From Cyanobium sp. NIES-981 (GTDB taxonomy: Bacteria; Cyanobacteriota; Cyanobacteriia; PCC-6307; Cyanobiaceae), in assembly GCF_900088535.1 (NCBI RefSeq), contig NZ_LT578417.1:1860001-1924000 (forward strand): a stretch of DNA of 64,000 nt, written 5' to 3'. This document shows positions 46,133-58,022 of this stretch, piece after piece (the first letter of the stretch is position 1; each line of letters opens with the position of its first letter). Below the pieces are notes generated by a model. It saw nothing but the letters and a program-made list of their open reading frames with translations. It was not told the DNA's origin and made no database searches. Both the position numbers and the translations under genes were made by a program.

Positions 46133-47443
46133 TCAGGCCAGCGCCTTGATCTTGAGGCTGTCGAGGTAGGCCTTCGGGTTCTCGGGGTCAAACACCACAC
46201 CATCGAAGAAGGTTTCCTTGCCGCGGGAATCACTGGCGGGGATGGCCTTCTCCTGGCCGATGGCCTTGGCGGCCTCCTTCCACATGTCGGAGCGGTTCAC
46301 CTGGTCGATCAGGGTCTTGGTGTTGATGTCCTGGGGCAGGTAGCCCCAGCGGATGTCCTCGGTGAGGAACCAGAGATCGTGGCTCTTGTAGGGGAAGGAG
46401 TAGGAATCGGTGTCCTTCCAGAAGTGCATGCGCAGGGGCGAATCCTTCACCATGCGGCCATCGCCGTAGTCGAAGGTTCCAGCCAGGCGGGGCTTGATGT
46501 CTTCCACCTTGGCCTTGAAGTATTTGTCCTTCGAGGTGATCTCGCACAGCTCGTCGAGGTTGGCCGGATCCTGACACCACATCTGGGCCTCCTGCACCGC
46601 CATCAGCAGGGCCATGGCGGCCTTGGGGTTCTTGTCCACCCAGTCGGCGCGCAGCGAGAAGGCCTTCTCGGGGTGATCCTTCCAGAGCTCACCGGTGATC
46701 GCGGCAGTGTAGCCGAGTTTCTTGTTCACCAGGCGCTGGTTCCACGGCTCACCCACACAGAAGGTGTCCATGGTGCCGGTCTGCATGTTGGCCACCATCT
46801 GGGGGGGCGGCACCACCACCAGGTCGGCATCCTTGTTGGGATCGATGCCGTTGGCTGACAGCCAGTAGCGCATCCAGAGGTCGTGGGTGCCGCCGGGGAA
46901 GGTCATGGCAGCCTTGAGCAGCTTGCCGCTGGCCTTCTTGCGATCGGCGATCTCCTTCAGCTTGGGATCCTTGATCGTGACCTTTTCAGCCAGAAACTCA
47001 TTGGAGAGGGAAAGACCCTGGCCATTCACATTCAAGCGCGCCAGGATATACATCGGCAGCGGCTTGTTGGTCTTGGTGATTTTGCCGGCCGTCAACAGAT
47101 ACGGCATCGGCGTGAGGATGTGGGCGCCATCGATGCCGCCGCTGCCTCCACCGAGTTCCAGGTTGTCGCGGGTGGCGGCCCAGGAGGTCTGCTTCACCAC
47201 CTTGGTGTCGGGCATGCCGTGCTTGGCGAAGAAGCCCTTCTCCTTGGCGATGATCAGGGGGGAGGCATCGGTGAGGGCGATGAAACCGAGGGTGGCACCC
47301 TTCACCTCGGTGTCGGAAGCTCCCGTGGGGGCAGGGGTGGAACTGGTTGTCGACTGGTTGCTGCCACACGCGCTCAACCAGACGGCACCGGCGGCGGTGC
47401 CGGCGGCGGTGATCAGAAACTTACGGCGGGAAAGACTTGACAT
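46133..47443 (-). CDS. nrtA: Nitrate-binding Tat lipoprotein (NrtA-like)
   Basis: A 436-residue solute-binding lipoprotein. The N-terminus has a twin-arginine motif (SRRKFLI) and a lipobox (LSAC) with Cys at ~26. The blocks LGFIALTDASPLIIAKEKGFF, GGIDGAHILTPMPYL, FCVGEPWNQ and TFFDGVVFDPENPKAYLDSLKIK are those of NrtA, and differ from CmpA, which has other residues at the LTDA and HILTP sites. Nitrate/nitrite is therefore the likeliest ligand; cyanate (CynA) is an alternative because those proteins are close. The start has GAAGG seven bases upstream. A divergent NtcA-like site lies 162 bases before it. Confidence 0.85.
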   Translation of the reverse strand: MSSLSRRKFLITAAGTAAGAVWLSACGSNQSTTSSTPAPTGASDTEVKGATLGFIALTDASPLIIAKEKGFFAKHGMPDTKVVKQTSWAATRDNLELGGGSGGIDGAHILTPMPYLLTAGKITKTNKPLPMYILARLNVNGQGLSLSNEFLAEKVTIKDPKLKEIADRKKASGKLLKAAMTFPGGTHDLWMRYWLSANGIDPNKDADLVVVPPPQMVANMQTGTMDTFCVGEPWNQRLVNKKLGYTAAITGELWKDHPEKAFSLRADWVDKNPKAAMALLMAVQEAQMWCQDPANLDELCEITSKDKYFKAKVEDIKPRLAGTFDYGDGRMVKDSPLRMHFWKDTDSYSFPYKSHDLWFLTEDIRWGYLPQDINTKTLIDQVNRSDMWKEAAKAIGQEKAIPASDSRGKETFFDGVVFDPENPKAYLDSLKIKALA

Positions 47444-47604
47444 GGAGCCTTCGGGGAAGCCTGGAAATGGCCGGAGAAAGAACAACGCCTGAGGCGCTGG
47501 CCTCCGGACGGGCTCCAGAACGAAGCGCACCGTGCCGGTGATAGGAGCTGGCGCCAATGCTTGCCAGCGGCGACTAAAGAATCACGGCGCAGATCCCCCT
47601 GAGC

Positions 47605-47618
47605 GTGTCTATGGCTAC
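47605..47618 (-). promoter_or_regulatory. Near-consensus NtcA site upstream of nrtA
   Basis: On the nrtA strand the sequence is GTA-N8-CAC, one mismatch from the NtcA consensus GTA-N8-TAC. A weak -10-like GATTCT starts 21 bases downstream, close to the ~22-base spacing of NtcA-activated promoters. A second dyad, ACCAA-N8-TTGGT, abuts it at 47617-47634. This agrees with nitrogen control of the operon; binding has to be shown. Confidence 0.45.
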
Positions 47619-47667
47619 CAATTGCAAAGTTGGTGCTGAAGCCCTAGCCGGCGGGGGCCGTTTCACA

Positions 47668-48189
47668 ATGGCTTGCCCCGTCGGATCCCTCCCCGTGCCG
47701 ACCCCCGCGGCCTGGTTCTCCCCAGCGGCACTTCAGGCCGCCCTGCGGATCCTGCAGTCCCACCAGCGGGCCTTCGGGCGGCCCCTGCTGGGGGGTCTGC
47801 GCGCCGATGCATCACCGGAGCAGCAGGCGGAGGCCCTGTTCAGCTCTGCGGCACCGGTGCTGGCCCATGACGGCGCCGATCCCGGCGCTGATCCCGGCCC
47901 CCGGCTGATCTATGCCAACCGGGCCGCCCTGGTGCTCTGGAAGCGCCGCTGGGCGGAGATGGTGGGGCTGCCCTCCCAGCTCACGGCCGAACCCCACGAG
48001 CGCGGCCGCCGCCACCAGGCCCTGCGCAGCGCCCGGGCGGCCACGGCCCTCGAGGGCTACAGCGGCGTGCGCATCGACAGCCAGGGCCGGCGCTTCCAGA
48101 TCAGGGGAGCGCGCCTCTGGACGCTGTGGGACGCCGCAGGCCAGCCCTGCGGGCAGGCCGCGCGCTTCAGCGACTGGCACTGGCTGTGA
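47668..48189 (+). CDS. MEKHLA-domain (PAS-like) protein
   Basis: A 173-residue protein with a MEKHLA-type PAS-like fold: LIYANRAALVLWKRRWAEMVGLPS, AATALEGYSGVRIDSQGRRF and a closing ARFSDWHWL. Such single-domain proteins are common in cyanobacteria and plants and are thought to sense small molecules or redox state; no ligand is known. The ATG at 47668 was chosen; GTG at 47605 adds 21 weakly protein-like residues. It is divergent from the nrt operon and precedes flv3 by ~125 bases. Confidence 0.85.
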   Translation: MACPVGSLPVPTPAAWFSPAALQAALRILQSHQRAFGRPLLGGLRADASPEQQAEALFSSAAPVLAHDGADPGADPGPRLIYANRAALVLWKRRWAEMVGLPSQLTAEPHERGRRHQALRSARAATALEGYSGVRIDSQGRRFQIRGARLWTLWDAAGQPCGQAARFSDWHWL

Positions 48190-48284
48190 CCGTGGCAGGG
48201 GCGGTGACCACGACCACAGCCCCGAGCACAGCCGACCACATCGGCGGGTGGGGCCCCACGAGTCAGCCCTCCGGGCAGCCTCCT

Positions 48285-48290
48285 TACAGT
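48285..48290 (+). promoter_or_regulatory. Possible -10 element for flv3
   Basis: TACAGT lies 24 bases before the flv3 ATG. A -35 is not evident, so this is a weak call. Confidence 0.25.
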
Positions 48291-48314
48291 TCAGGCCGTT
48301 CCACCGGGTGTCCC

Positions 48315-50114
48315 ATGGGAGCTGTCACCTCCACGTCCGCCACGACGTCCGGCGCCGCCTCCGGAGCCACCTCCGAAGCGGCGCCCCGCCTCAGCCTGCA
48401 GTGCGAGGCCATCGCCGCCGACACCACCACCATCCGCTCGCTGGACTGGGACCGCAGCCGCTTCGACATCGAGTTCGGTCTTCGCAACGGCACCACCTAC
48501 AACGCCTTCCTGGTGCGGGGCGAGCAGACGGCGCTGATCGACACCAGCCACCTCAAGTTCGCCGATACCTGGCTGCCCCTGCTGGAGGAGCAGGTCGATC
48601 CCCTGGCGATCGACTGTCTGATCGTGTCGCACACCGAACCAGACCATTCCGGGCTGATCGGCCACCTGATCGATCGCAATCCGGAGATCCTGATCGTGGG
48701 CTCGAAGGTGGCGATCCAGTTCCTGGAGAACCAGGTGCACCGCCCCTTCCGCAGCCGTGCCGTCAAGAGTGGCGACGAACTCGATCTGGGCACCAACCCC
48801 GAGAGCGGCGTGCAGCACCGCTTCTCCTTCCTCAGCGCCCCCAACCTGCACTGGCCCGACACGATCTTTTCCTACGACCACGGCACCGGCATCCTCTACA
48901 CCTGCGACGCCTTCGGCCTCCACTACTGCTCCGAAGATGTGTTCGACGTGGATCCCGGCGCGATCGCCCCGGACTTCCGCTTCTACTACGACTGCCTGAT
49001 GGGCCCCAACGCCCGCAGCGTGCTGCAGGCGCTCAAGCGCATGGAGGGGCTGCCGGAGATCACCACGATCGCCGTGGGGCACGGTCCGCTGCTGCGCCAT
49101 CACCTCAGCCTCTGGGTGGACGACTACCGCGACTGGAGCACGGGCCGCAGCAGCGGTGAGGTGTACGCGGCCGTGTGTTACGTGAGCCAGTACGGCTTCT
49201 GCGACCGGCTCAGCCAGGCCATCGCCCGCGGCATCGGCAAGGCCGGCGCCCAAGTGCAGCTGGTGGATCTGCGCGCCACCGACGCCCAGGAGCTCAGTGC
49301 CCTGGTGGGCGAGGCGAGCGCCGTGGTGGTGCCCACCTGGCCGGCCGGAGCCGACGCCGAGCTGCAGGCCTCGATCGGCACGTTGTTGGCGGCCCTCAAG
49401 CCCAAGCAGTGGGTGGCCTGCTACGACGCCTTCGGCGGCAACGACGAGCCGATCGACACCGTGGCCGCCAAGCTGCGCAGCCTCGGCCAGAAGCCGGCCT
49501 TCGATCCCCTGCGGGTGCGCCAGGTGCCCCAGGCGGAGGACTACCAGCGCTGCGAGGAGGCCGGCACCGACCTGGGCCAGCTGCTCACCAAGGCGAAGAC
49601 GATCGCGGCCATGAAAGCCCTCGACGGTGACCTCGACAAGGCTCTGGGCCGCCTCAGCGGCGGGCTTTACGTGGTGACGGCCCAGCAGACCACCGACGAT
49701 GGGGGATCACTCAGCAGCGCCATGGTGGCCAGCTGGGTGAGCCAGGCCAGCTTCGAGCCGCCCGGCATCACCGTGGCGGTGGCCAAGGACCGGGCGATCG
49801 AATCGCTGATGCAGGTGGGCGACCGCTTCGTGCTCAACATCCTGCGGGAGGACAACCACCAGCAGCTGCTGCGCCACTTCCTCAAGCGTTTCCCGCCCGG
49901 GGCCGACCGCTTCGCCGGCGTGGCCATCGTGGAGGGAGCCGCCGCCGGCGGGCCCGTGCTCGGCGATGCCCTGGCGTTCCTCGGCTGCCGCGTGGCCCAG
50001 CGGATGGAGGGCCCCGACCACTGGATCATCTATGCCGAAGTGGAGGAGGGCAATGTGGCCGACACTGAGGCCACCACCGCCGTGCACCACCGCAAGGTGG
50101 GCAACCACTACTGA
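48315..50114 (+). CDS. flv3: Flavodiiron protein Flv3
   Basis: Flv3 works with Flv1 to reduce O2 to water with electrons from photosystem I. The 599-residue protein has the order: metallo-beta-lactamase-like diiron domain (~30-280), flavodoxin (~285-425), flavin-reductase domain (~450-590). The diiron ligands are intact (H106-x-E108-x-D110-H111 in SHTEPDHSG), which separates Flv3/Flv2/Flv4-type from Flv1. The ATG at 48315 matches relatives. The stop overlaps the flv1 start (TGATG), so the pair is translationally coupled. Confidence 0.92.
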   Translation: MGAVTSTSATTSGAASGATSEAAPRLSLQCEAIAADTTTIRSLDWDRSRFDIEFGLRNGTTYNAFLVRGEQTALIDTSHLKFADTWLPLLEEQVDPLAIDCLIVSHTEPDHSGLIGHLIDRNPEILIVGSKVAIQFLENQVHRPFRSRAVKSGDELDLGTNPESGVQHRFSFLSAPNLHWPDTIFSYDHGTGILYTCDAFGLHYCSEDVFDVDPGAIAPDFRFYYDCLMGPNARSVLQALKRMEGLPEITTIAVGHGPLLRHHLSLWVDDYRDWSTGRSSGEVYAAVCYVSQYGFCDRLSQAIARGIGKAGAQVQLVDLRATDAQELSALVGEASAVVVPTWPAGADAELQASIGTLLAALKPKQWVACYDAFGGNDEPIDTVAAKLRSLGQKPAFDPLRVRQVPQAEDYQRCEEAGTDLGQLLTKAKTIAAMKALDGDLDKALGRLSGGLYVVTAQQTTDDGGSLSSAMVASWVSQASFEPPGITVAVAKDRAIESLMQVGDRFVLNILREDNHQQLLRHFLKRFPPGADRFAGVAIVEGAAAGGPVLGDALAFLGCRVAQRMEGPDHWIIYAEVEEGNVADTEATTAVHHRKVGNHY

Positions 50115-51961
50115 TGAAGACCTCGATCAGCGGATCAGCCGTTGCAGCAGCCCCGGCAGTTGAGCGCCGCGTGCTGGTGATCCCCCTGGAGCCCGGCCTG
50201 GTGTGCCTGCGGGGGCTGAGTCCACGCCGGTCGCGCTTCGAGGTGGAGTACGGCCTGGAGCGGGGCACCACGGCCAACAGCTTCCTGTTCGAGTCGGGCA
50301 GCTCCGAGGGCGGCCACACCGTGCCGCCGGTGCTGATCCATCCCCCGGGCATGACCTATGCCGAACCCTTCTTCGCGGCCCTGGCGGAGCTGGTGCCCGG
50401 CGATGCTCCACTGAAGGTGGTGGTGGGGGTGGTGAACCCCAACCGGGTGGAACTGCTGCGGGCCATGGCGGAGCGCTGGCCCCACATGGCCCTGGTGGCC
50501 TCCAATGCCGGGGCCAAGCTGGTGCGCGAACTCTGGGATCAGCGGCGGCCCGCCCCGGCCGGCGCGCCGGAGCCGGCACCCCTGCCGCCCCAGCCGCCGA
50601 TCGACGTGGTGAAGCAGGAGGCGTGCCGGCCCCTGGCCGCTGGACTGCAGCTGCGGCTGATCCCGGCCCCCACCCCCCGCTGGCCCGGCGCCCTGATGGC
50701 CTTCGAGGAGAGCACAGGCCTGCTGATGAGCAGCAAGTTCTTCTCCGCCCACATCTGCCAGGAGCGGTTCGCCGAGGCGAACCGCAGCAGCACCGAGGAA
50801 GACCGGCGCTGGTTCTACGACTGCCTGATGGCCCCGATGGCCCGGCAGGTGGACACCGTTCTCGACCGGATCGACGAACTGCCGATCCGCACGATCGCGC
50901 CCTTCCACGGCCCGGCCATCGCCGAGAGCTGGCGCAGCCTCCTGGCCGACTACCGCCGCTGGGGGGAGGGCCAGAACCGCTCCCGGCTGTCGGTGGCCCT
51001 GCTCTACGCCAGCGCCTACGGCAACACCGCCACCATCGCCGATGCCCTGGCCCAGGGGGTGGCCCGCACGGGCGTGCGGGTGGAGAGCCTCAACTGCGAG
51101 TTCAGCGAGCCTGAGCAGCTGCTCGCCGTGATCCGCTCCGCCGATGCCCTGCTGATCGGCTCCCCCACCCTGGGCGGCCATGCCCCCACGCCGATCGTGG
51201 CGGCCCTCGGCACAGTGCTCGCCGAGGGCGACCGCAGCAAGCCGGTGGGGGTGTTCGGCAGCTACGGCTGGAGCGGCGAGGCCCTCGACCTGCTGGAGAG
51301 CAAGCTGCGCGACGGCGGCTTCCGCTTCGCCTTCGAGCCGATCAAGGTGAAGTTCAGCCCCGATCCCGTCACCGTCAAGACGATCGAGGAAACCGGCACG
51401 GCCCTGGGCCGGGAGCTGCTCGGCGCCAGAAAACGCCAGGAGCGCCGCACCGCCGGAGGCCTGCAGGAGAGCCGCACCAACCCCGCCATCCAGGCGCTGG
51501 GCCGGGTGGTGGGCTCCCTGTGCGTGCTCACGGCCGTGAAGCCCTCCGGCGATACGCGTCTGGGGGGGGCGATGGTGGCCAGCTGGGTGAGCCAGGCCAG
51601 TTTCACGCCCCCTGGCTTCACCGTGGCCGTGGCCAAGGACCGGGCAGTGGAGGGGCTGCTCCACATCGGCGACCGGTTCGCGCTCAATGTGCTGGCGGCG
51701 GGCCGGGAGACCGGTCCCATGAAACAGTTCCTCAAACCCTTCAGCCCGGGGGCCGACCGCTTTGCGGGGCTCAACCTGGAGGAGACCCCCGGAGGCCAGC
51801 CCGTGCTGCCCGAGGCCCTCGCCTGGCTCGAAGCCCGCGTGAGCCAGCGGATGGAGTGCGGCGACCACTGGCTCATCTACGCCGAAGCCCGTGAGGGTGG
51901 GGTGCTCGATGCCGCCGGCACCACGGCGGTGCACCAGCGGCGCAGCGGCGCCCAGTACTGA
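50114..51961 (+). CDS. flv1: Flavodiiron protein Flv1
   Basis: A 615-residue partner of Flv3 with the same three domains but without the canonical diiron ligands: the region corresponding to HxExDH reads VVNPNRVE. This substitution is the hallmark of Flv1-type subunits, which act as heterodimers with Flv3. The flavodoxin part has SAYGNTATIADALA and the flavin-reductase part MVASWVSQASFTPPGFTVAVAKD. Start is the ATG coupled to the flv3 stop. Its neighbour flv3 carries the near-identical block VASWVSQASF, showing ancient duplication. Confidence 0.92.
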   Translation: MKTSISGSAVAAAPAVERRVLVIPLEPGLVCLRGLSPRRSRFEVEYGLERGTTANSFLFESGSSEGGHTVPPVLIHPPGMTYAEPFFAALAELVPGDAPLKVVVGVVNPNRVELLRAMAERWPHMALVASNAGAKLVRELWDQRRPAPAGAPEPAPLPPQPPIDVVKQEACRPLAAGLQLRLIPAPTPRWPGALMAFEESTGLLMSSKFFSAHICQERFAEANRSSTEEDRRWFYDCLMAPMARQVDTVLDRIDELPIRTIAPFHGPAIAESWRSLLADYRRWGEGQNRSRLSVALLYASAYGNTATIADALAQGVARTGVRVESLNCEFSEPEQLLAVIRSADALLIGSPTLGGHAPTPIVAALGTVLAEGDRSKPVGVFGSYGWSGEALDLLESKLRDGGFRFAFEPIKVKFSPDPVTVKTIEETGTALGRELLGARKRQERRTAGGLQESRTNPAIQALGRVVGSLCVLTAVKPSGDTRLGGAMVASWVSQASFTPPGFTVAVAKDRAVEGLLHIGDRFALNVLAAGRETGPMKQFLKPFSPGADRFAGLNLEETPGGQPVLPEALAWLEARVSQRMECGDHWLIYAEAREGGVLDAAGTTAVHQRRSGAQY

Positions 51962-51993
51962 TCCCGTCCGACCCCGCAGGGCGCCGCTCAGGC

Positions 51994-52185
51994 TCAGGCG
52001 GCCCGGGGAGGGGGCGTGGGATCGCTGCCGCCCTGCTGGAACGGGATCACCAGGGTGGCCCAGTGATCCGGCCGCTCGGGCCGGGTGCGACGGGCGCGTC
52101 GCATGCCGAAGGCCACCCGCACCACGTTGGTCCCTTCCACAGGACCGAGGCTGCGCCCCTGCTTGCCGTCTTGGTCGCCGCTCAT
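51994..52185 (-). CDS. Small hypothetical protein
   Basis: A 63-residue protein from ATG at 52185, with a protein-like middle (VVRVAFGMRR, RPDHWATLVIPFQ). It is basic and soluble. I do not recognise the family; gcvP lies upstream on the same strand with a strong hairpin between them. Composition is more protein-like than neighbouring shadow frames, hence a moderate call. Confidence 0.5.
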   Translation of the reverse strand: MSGDQDGKQGRSLGPVEGTNVVRVAFGMRRARRTRPERPDHWATLVIPFQQGGSDPTPPPRAA

Positions 52186-52291
52186 GATCCCCCACACGAT
52201 GGATGGCTGAAACCCAGTCCCAGGCGGTGAACGGGTGCCGACACGGAGTCGTGCCGTTGCTGCGCCCACGAGCGCAGTTGCACCAGATTTT

Positions 52292-52345
52292 CCGGGAAAA
52301 GCAAGGGAAGAATCCTAAAGAGAATCTTTTGCCTGCCCTTCCCGG
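52292..52345 (-). terminator. Long imperfect hairpin downstream of gcvP
   Basis: On the minus strand the 54 bases pair as a 24-position stem (ends CCGGGAA/TTCCCGG) with a six-base loop and three mismatches; five pairs are G-U, so the structure is best formed in the gcvP-strand RNA. No U-run follows, so it could be a Rho-dependent end, a processing site or a 3'-end stabiliser. Confidence 0.5.
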
Positions 52346-52371
52346 CTGCCGCCAGTGTGCGGCATGACCCC

Positions 52372-55410
<3,039 letters not shown>

Positions 55411-55412
55411 CG

Positions 55413-55802
55413 TCAGTGACCCTCCACCTTGGCGGCATAGGTCTCCGCGTCCATGAGGGCCTCCATCTGGGCCGGCTCGGCGGGACGCAGTCTCAGCAGC
55501 CAGCCCTCGCCGTAGGGATCGTTCTGGAGTTCCTCGGGGCTGGCGATCACGGCCTCGTTGCGGGCCTCCACCACGCCGGAGATGGGAGCCAGCAGGTCTT
55601 CCACCGCCTTCACCGATTCGATGCTGCCGCAGCTCTGCCCCTGGAGGAGCTCGGCACCCACCTCCGGCAGTTCCACGAACACGATGTCGCCCAGCTGGTC
55701 GATGGCGAAGGCGCTGAGGCCCAACCGCACGGTGTCGCCCTCGGGACGCAGGTACTCATGGCTGTCGGCGTAGCGACAGTCGCTGGGATAGGAGAGCGCC
55801 AT
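55413..55802 (-). CDS. gcvH: Glycine cleavage system H protein
   Basis: A 129-residue lipoyl carrier. The lipoylated Lys is K65 in [16 protein letters not shown]-like strands precede it ([20 protein letters not shown]). It shuttles the aminomethyl group between P and T proteins. The start ATG at 55802 matches the family ([18 protein letters not shown]). It is followed by gcvP on the same strand. Confidence 0.97.
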   Translation of the reverse strand: MALSYPSDCRYADSHEYLRPEGDTVRLGLSAFAIDQLGDIVFVELPEVGAELLQGQSCGSIESVKAVEDLLAPISGVVEARNEAVIASPEELQNDPYGEGWLLRLRPAEPAQMEALMDAETYAAKVEGH

Positions 55803-55830
55803 CGCGACCGGGTGCACGGGAAGGTGCGGC

Positions 55831-57090
55831 TCAGTCTGGAGGACAGGCTCCGCTTTCGGCGAGGGCCGCCAGCGCCTTCTCCAGCGCCAGGCGGGCATGG
55901 GCCCGGTGGGTGCCCCCCTGGGCATAGAGCACGTAGGGCTCCCGCAGGGGGGCATCGGCCGAGAACTCGCTGGTGCTGCCGTCGATGAAGGTGCCGCCGG
56001 CCATCACCAGGGGACTGGCGTAGCCCGGCATGGGGGCCGGCACCGGATCGAGATAGGAGCCCACCGGGGAGCTGGCCTGGAAGGCGCGGCACACCGCCTT
56101 GAGCAGGTCGGGGGAGCCGAGGCGCACGGCCTGGATCACGTCACTGCGCGCGGCACCGGGCAGGGGGTGGGTGGCGAAGCCCAGATCCGTGAACACCTGG
56201 GCCACCAGTTCGCTGCAGATCAGGGCCTCGGCCACCATCTGGGGAGCCAGGAACAGCCCCTGGAACAGCAGCCGGTTGAGATCGAAGCTGGTGCCGCCCT
56301 CGGCGCCGATGCCCGGTGCCGTGAGGCGGCAGCAGGCCATCTCCACCAGGTCGGCGCGGCCGGCCACGTAGCCGCCGGTGGGGGCGATCGTGCCGCCGAG
56401 GTTCTTGATCAGGGAGCCGGCGATCAGATCCGCCCCCACGGCCGTGGGTTCCAGCTCCTGCACCAGCTCGCCGTAGCAGTTGTCCACGAACACCACGCAG
56501 CCGGGCTGGCGCCGGCGGATCCGCTCCACCAGATCGCCGATCTCGGCCACCGGCAGGGAGGGGCGCCAGCTGTAGCCGCAGCTGCGCTGAATCAGCACCA
56601 TGCGGGCGGGGGCGGCCAGGGCGGCCTCCACCGCCTCCAGATCCACCCGGCCCGGCGGGGTGAGGGGAACCTCGTCGTAGGCGATGCCGAACTCGGCCAG
56701 GGAGCCCTGACCGCTGCCGCGCAGGCCGATCACCTCCTCGAGCGTGTCGTAGGGGCGACCCGTGATGGAGAGCAGCCGATCGCCCGGGCGCAGCACTCCG
56801 AACAGGGCGGCGGCGATGGCGTGGGTGCCGCTCACGAACTGCAGCCGCACGGCGGCAGCCTCGGCCTGGAGCACGCGGGCGAACACCCGATCGAGCACCT
56901 CCCGGCCCTGGTCGCCATGGCCGTAGCCGCTCACGGAGGCGAAGTGATGCACCCCCACCCGCTCGGCCGCCAGCGCCGCCAGCACCCGCGCAAGCCGCGG
57001 CTGCACCTGGGCGGTGTGGTGCTCGGCCGCGGCGGCGGTGCGGGCGGCGGCCGCTTCCACGCGCTCGGCGGCCCAACGGGCGGAGGTCAT
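55831..57090 (-). CDS. Aluminium-resistance / methionine gamma-lyase family PLP enzyme
   Basis: A 419-residue fold-type I PLP protein. The PLP Lys is ~K229 in GSLIKNLGG, with VFVDNCYGE for the pyridoxal contact and FVSGTHAIAAALFGVLRPGD and SGYGHGDQGREVLD near the N-terminus. Members were named for aluminium tolerance and relate to methionine gamma-lyase, but the true substrate is unclear. It lies 28 bases before gcvH on the same strand, so all three may form one operon. The ATG at 57090 starts the conserved region. Confidence 0.9.
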   Translation of the reverse strand: MTSARWAAERVEAAAARTAAAAEHHTAQVQPRLARVLAALAAERVGVHHFASVSGYGHGDQGREVLDRVFARVLQAEAAAVRLQFVSGTHAIAAALFGVLRPGDRLLSITGRPYDTLEEVIGLRGSGQGSLAEFGIAYDEVPLTPPGRVDLEAVEAALAAPARMVLIQRSCGYSWRPSLPVAEIGDLVERIRRRQPGCVVFVDNCYGELVQELEPTAVGADLIAGSLIKNLGGTIAPTGGYVAGRADLVEMACCRLTAPGIGAEGGTSFDLNRLLFQGLFLAPQMVAEALICSELVAQVFTDLGFATHPLPGAARSDVIQAVRLGSPDLLKAVCRAFQASSPVGSYLDPVPAPMPGYASPLVMAGGTFIDGSTSEFSADAPLREPYVLYAQGGTHRAHARLALEKALAALAESGACPPD

Positions 57091-57163
57091 CGGCACATCC
57101 CGGCAGCCGCCATGGTGCCCGTGCCGGTTGCCATCCGGGCAGAGCCCGGGCGGCCGGCCCCGC

Positions 57164-57955
57164 TCACGGCTTGCACAGGCCTCCGAGCTCCGCCCGGATG
57201 GCGGCGGTGAACTCGTCGGGGGCGGTGCCGTCGGCTCCCCCGACCAGCTCCCGGGCCCGTCGGCGCAGCAGCTCGAGAAACTGGTCAGGCCCGAGCTGCT
57301 GCTCCTCCACCCCGCCGAGGGCGGCCAGGGTGCGGCGCAGCTCGGGCAACTCGGCCTCGAGTTCAGCGGCGGTGTAATCACTCTGGCCGGCCATCACCGC
57401 CGCGAAGCGCTCGCGGCGCTGGCGCCTGTTCACCGGGTAGGCGGCGAGCACCTGCTCCCGGCAGAGGCGCCAGGGCCGACCGGCGGTGAGCAACGCAGCC
57501 AGGGCCTCGCTGAGGGCCCGCGACTCGACGTCGCCGATGCGCAGGTCGAAGGCGGGGGGCGGGGGGCGCAGGCCCACGAACACCTCCAGCAGCTCGCCCG
57601 GGCCGAGGACCGGCTCTCCGGGGGCCTGCACCGGCAGTGCCGAGGCCTCCAGGTCGGCCAGCAGGGCCGGGTGGTCGGCGAGCTTGCGGCGCAGCGCGTC
57701 GGAGAGCACGCCCTCGACCACCTCAGCGGCGAGCAGGCGGTTGATGCGGCCCAGGGCGAGGAACACCTCGGGCCCCGGAGAGGCCAGCTTGCCGTTGCGG
57801 AGCATCGAGAGCTGGGAGTTGTGCACGCGCCCCAGGTCGAGCGCCTCCGCCAGGGCGGGGAGCACCCGGTGGCTCCAGCCGTTGCGGCCGTGCCAGACCC
57901 GGATCAGGTGGGCGAAGGCCACCCGCCCAGCCGCGAGATCGTCCCGATAACCCAC
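57164..57955 (-). CDS. Conserved-looking hypothetical protein with N-terminal helix-turn-helix-like region
   Basis: A 263-residue protein. Residues ~10-75 have short helices (NGWSHRVLPALAEALDLGR, NSQLSMLRNGKLASPG) reminiscent of an XRE-type DNA-binding fold; the rest is Leu/Arg/Glu-rich and helical (PPPPAFDLRIGDVESRALSEAL). No named family is recognised. It is divergent from desC and could regulate it, but that is a guess from position. Confidence 0.7.
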   Translation of the reverse strand: MGYRDDLAAGRVAFAHLIRVWHGRNGWSHRVLPALAEALDLGRVHNSQLSMLRNGKLASPGPEVFLALGRINRLLAAEVVEGVLSDALRRKLADHPALLADLEASALPVQAPGEPVLGPGELLEVFVGLRPPPPAFDLRIGDVESRALSEALAALLTAGRPWRLCREQVLAAYPVNRRQRRERFAAVMAGQSDYTAAELEAELPELRRTLAALGGVEEQQLGPDQFLELLRRRARELVGGADGTAPDEFTAAIRAELGGLCKP

Positions 57956-57985
57956 AGAACCGTCTGCTCGATCTTGATTCGTATT

Positions 57986-57999
57986 GCTACCATCGTAGC
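57986..57999. promoter_or_regulatory. Dyad in the desC divergent gap
   Basis: GCTAC-CATC-GTAGC is an inverted repeat in an AT-richer stretch between the divergent starts. It might be an operator; the GTAGC arm is also part of TACGATGGTAGC-like sequence on the other strand. A Shine-Dalgarno AGGAG lies at 58008-58012, 10 bases before the desC ATG, supporting that start. Confidence 0.4.
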
Positions 58000-58022
58000 G
58001 ATTGATCAGGAGTCGGTCCGTT

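Noticed and set aside
46133-47443. Bicarbonate transporter CmpA
   Set aside because: The LTDA and HILTPMPYL blocks are those of NrtA rather than CmpA; cyanate remains a minor alternative.
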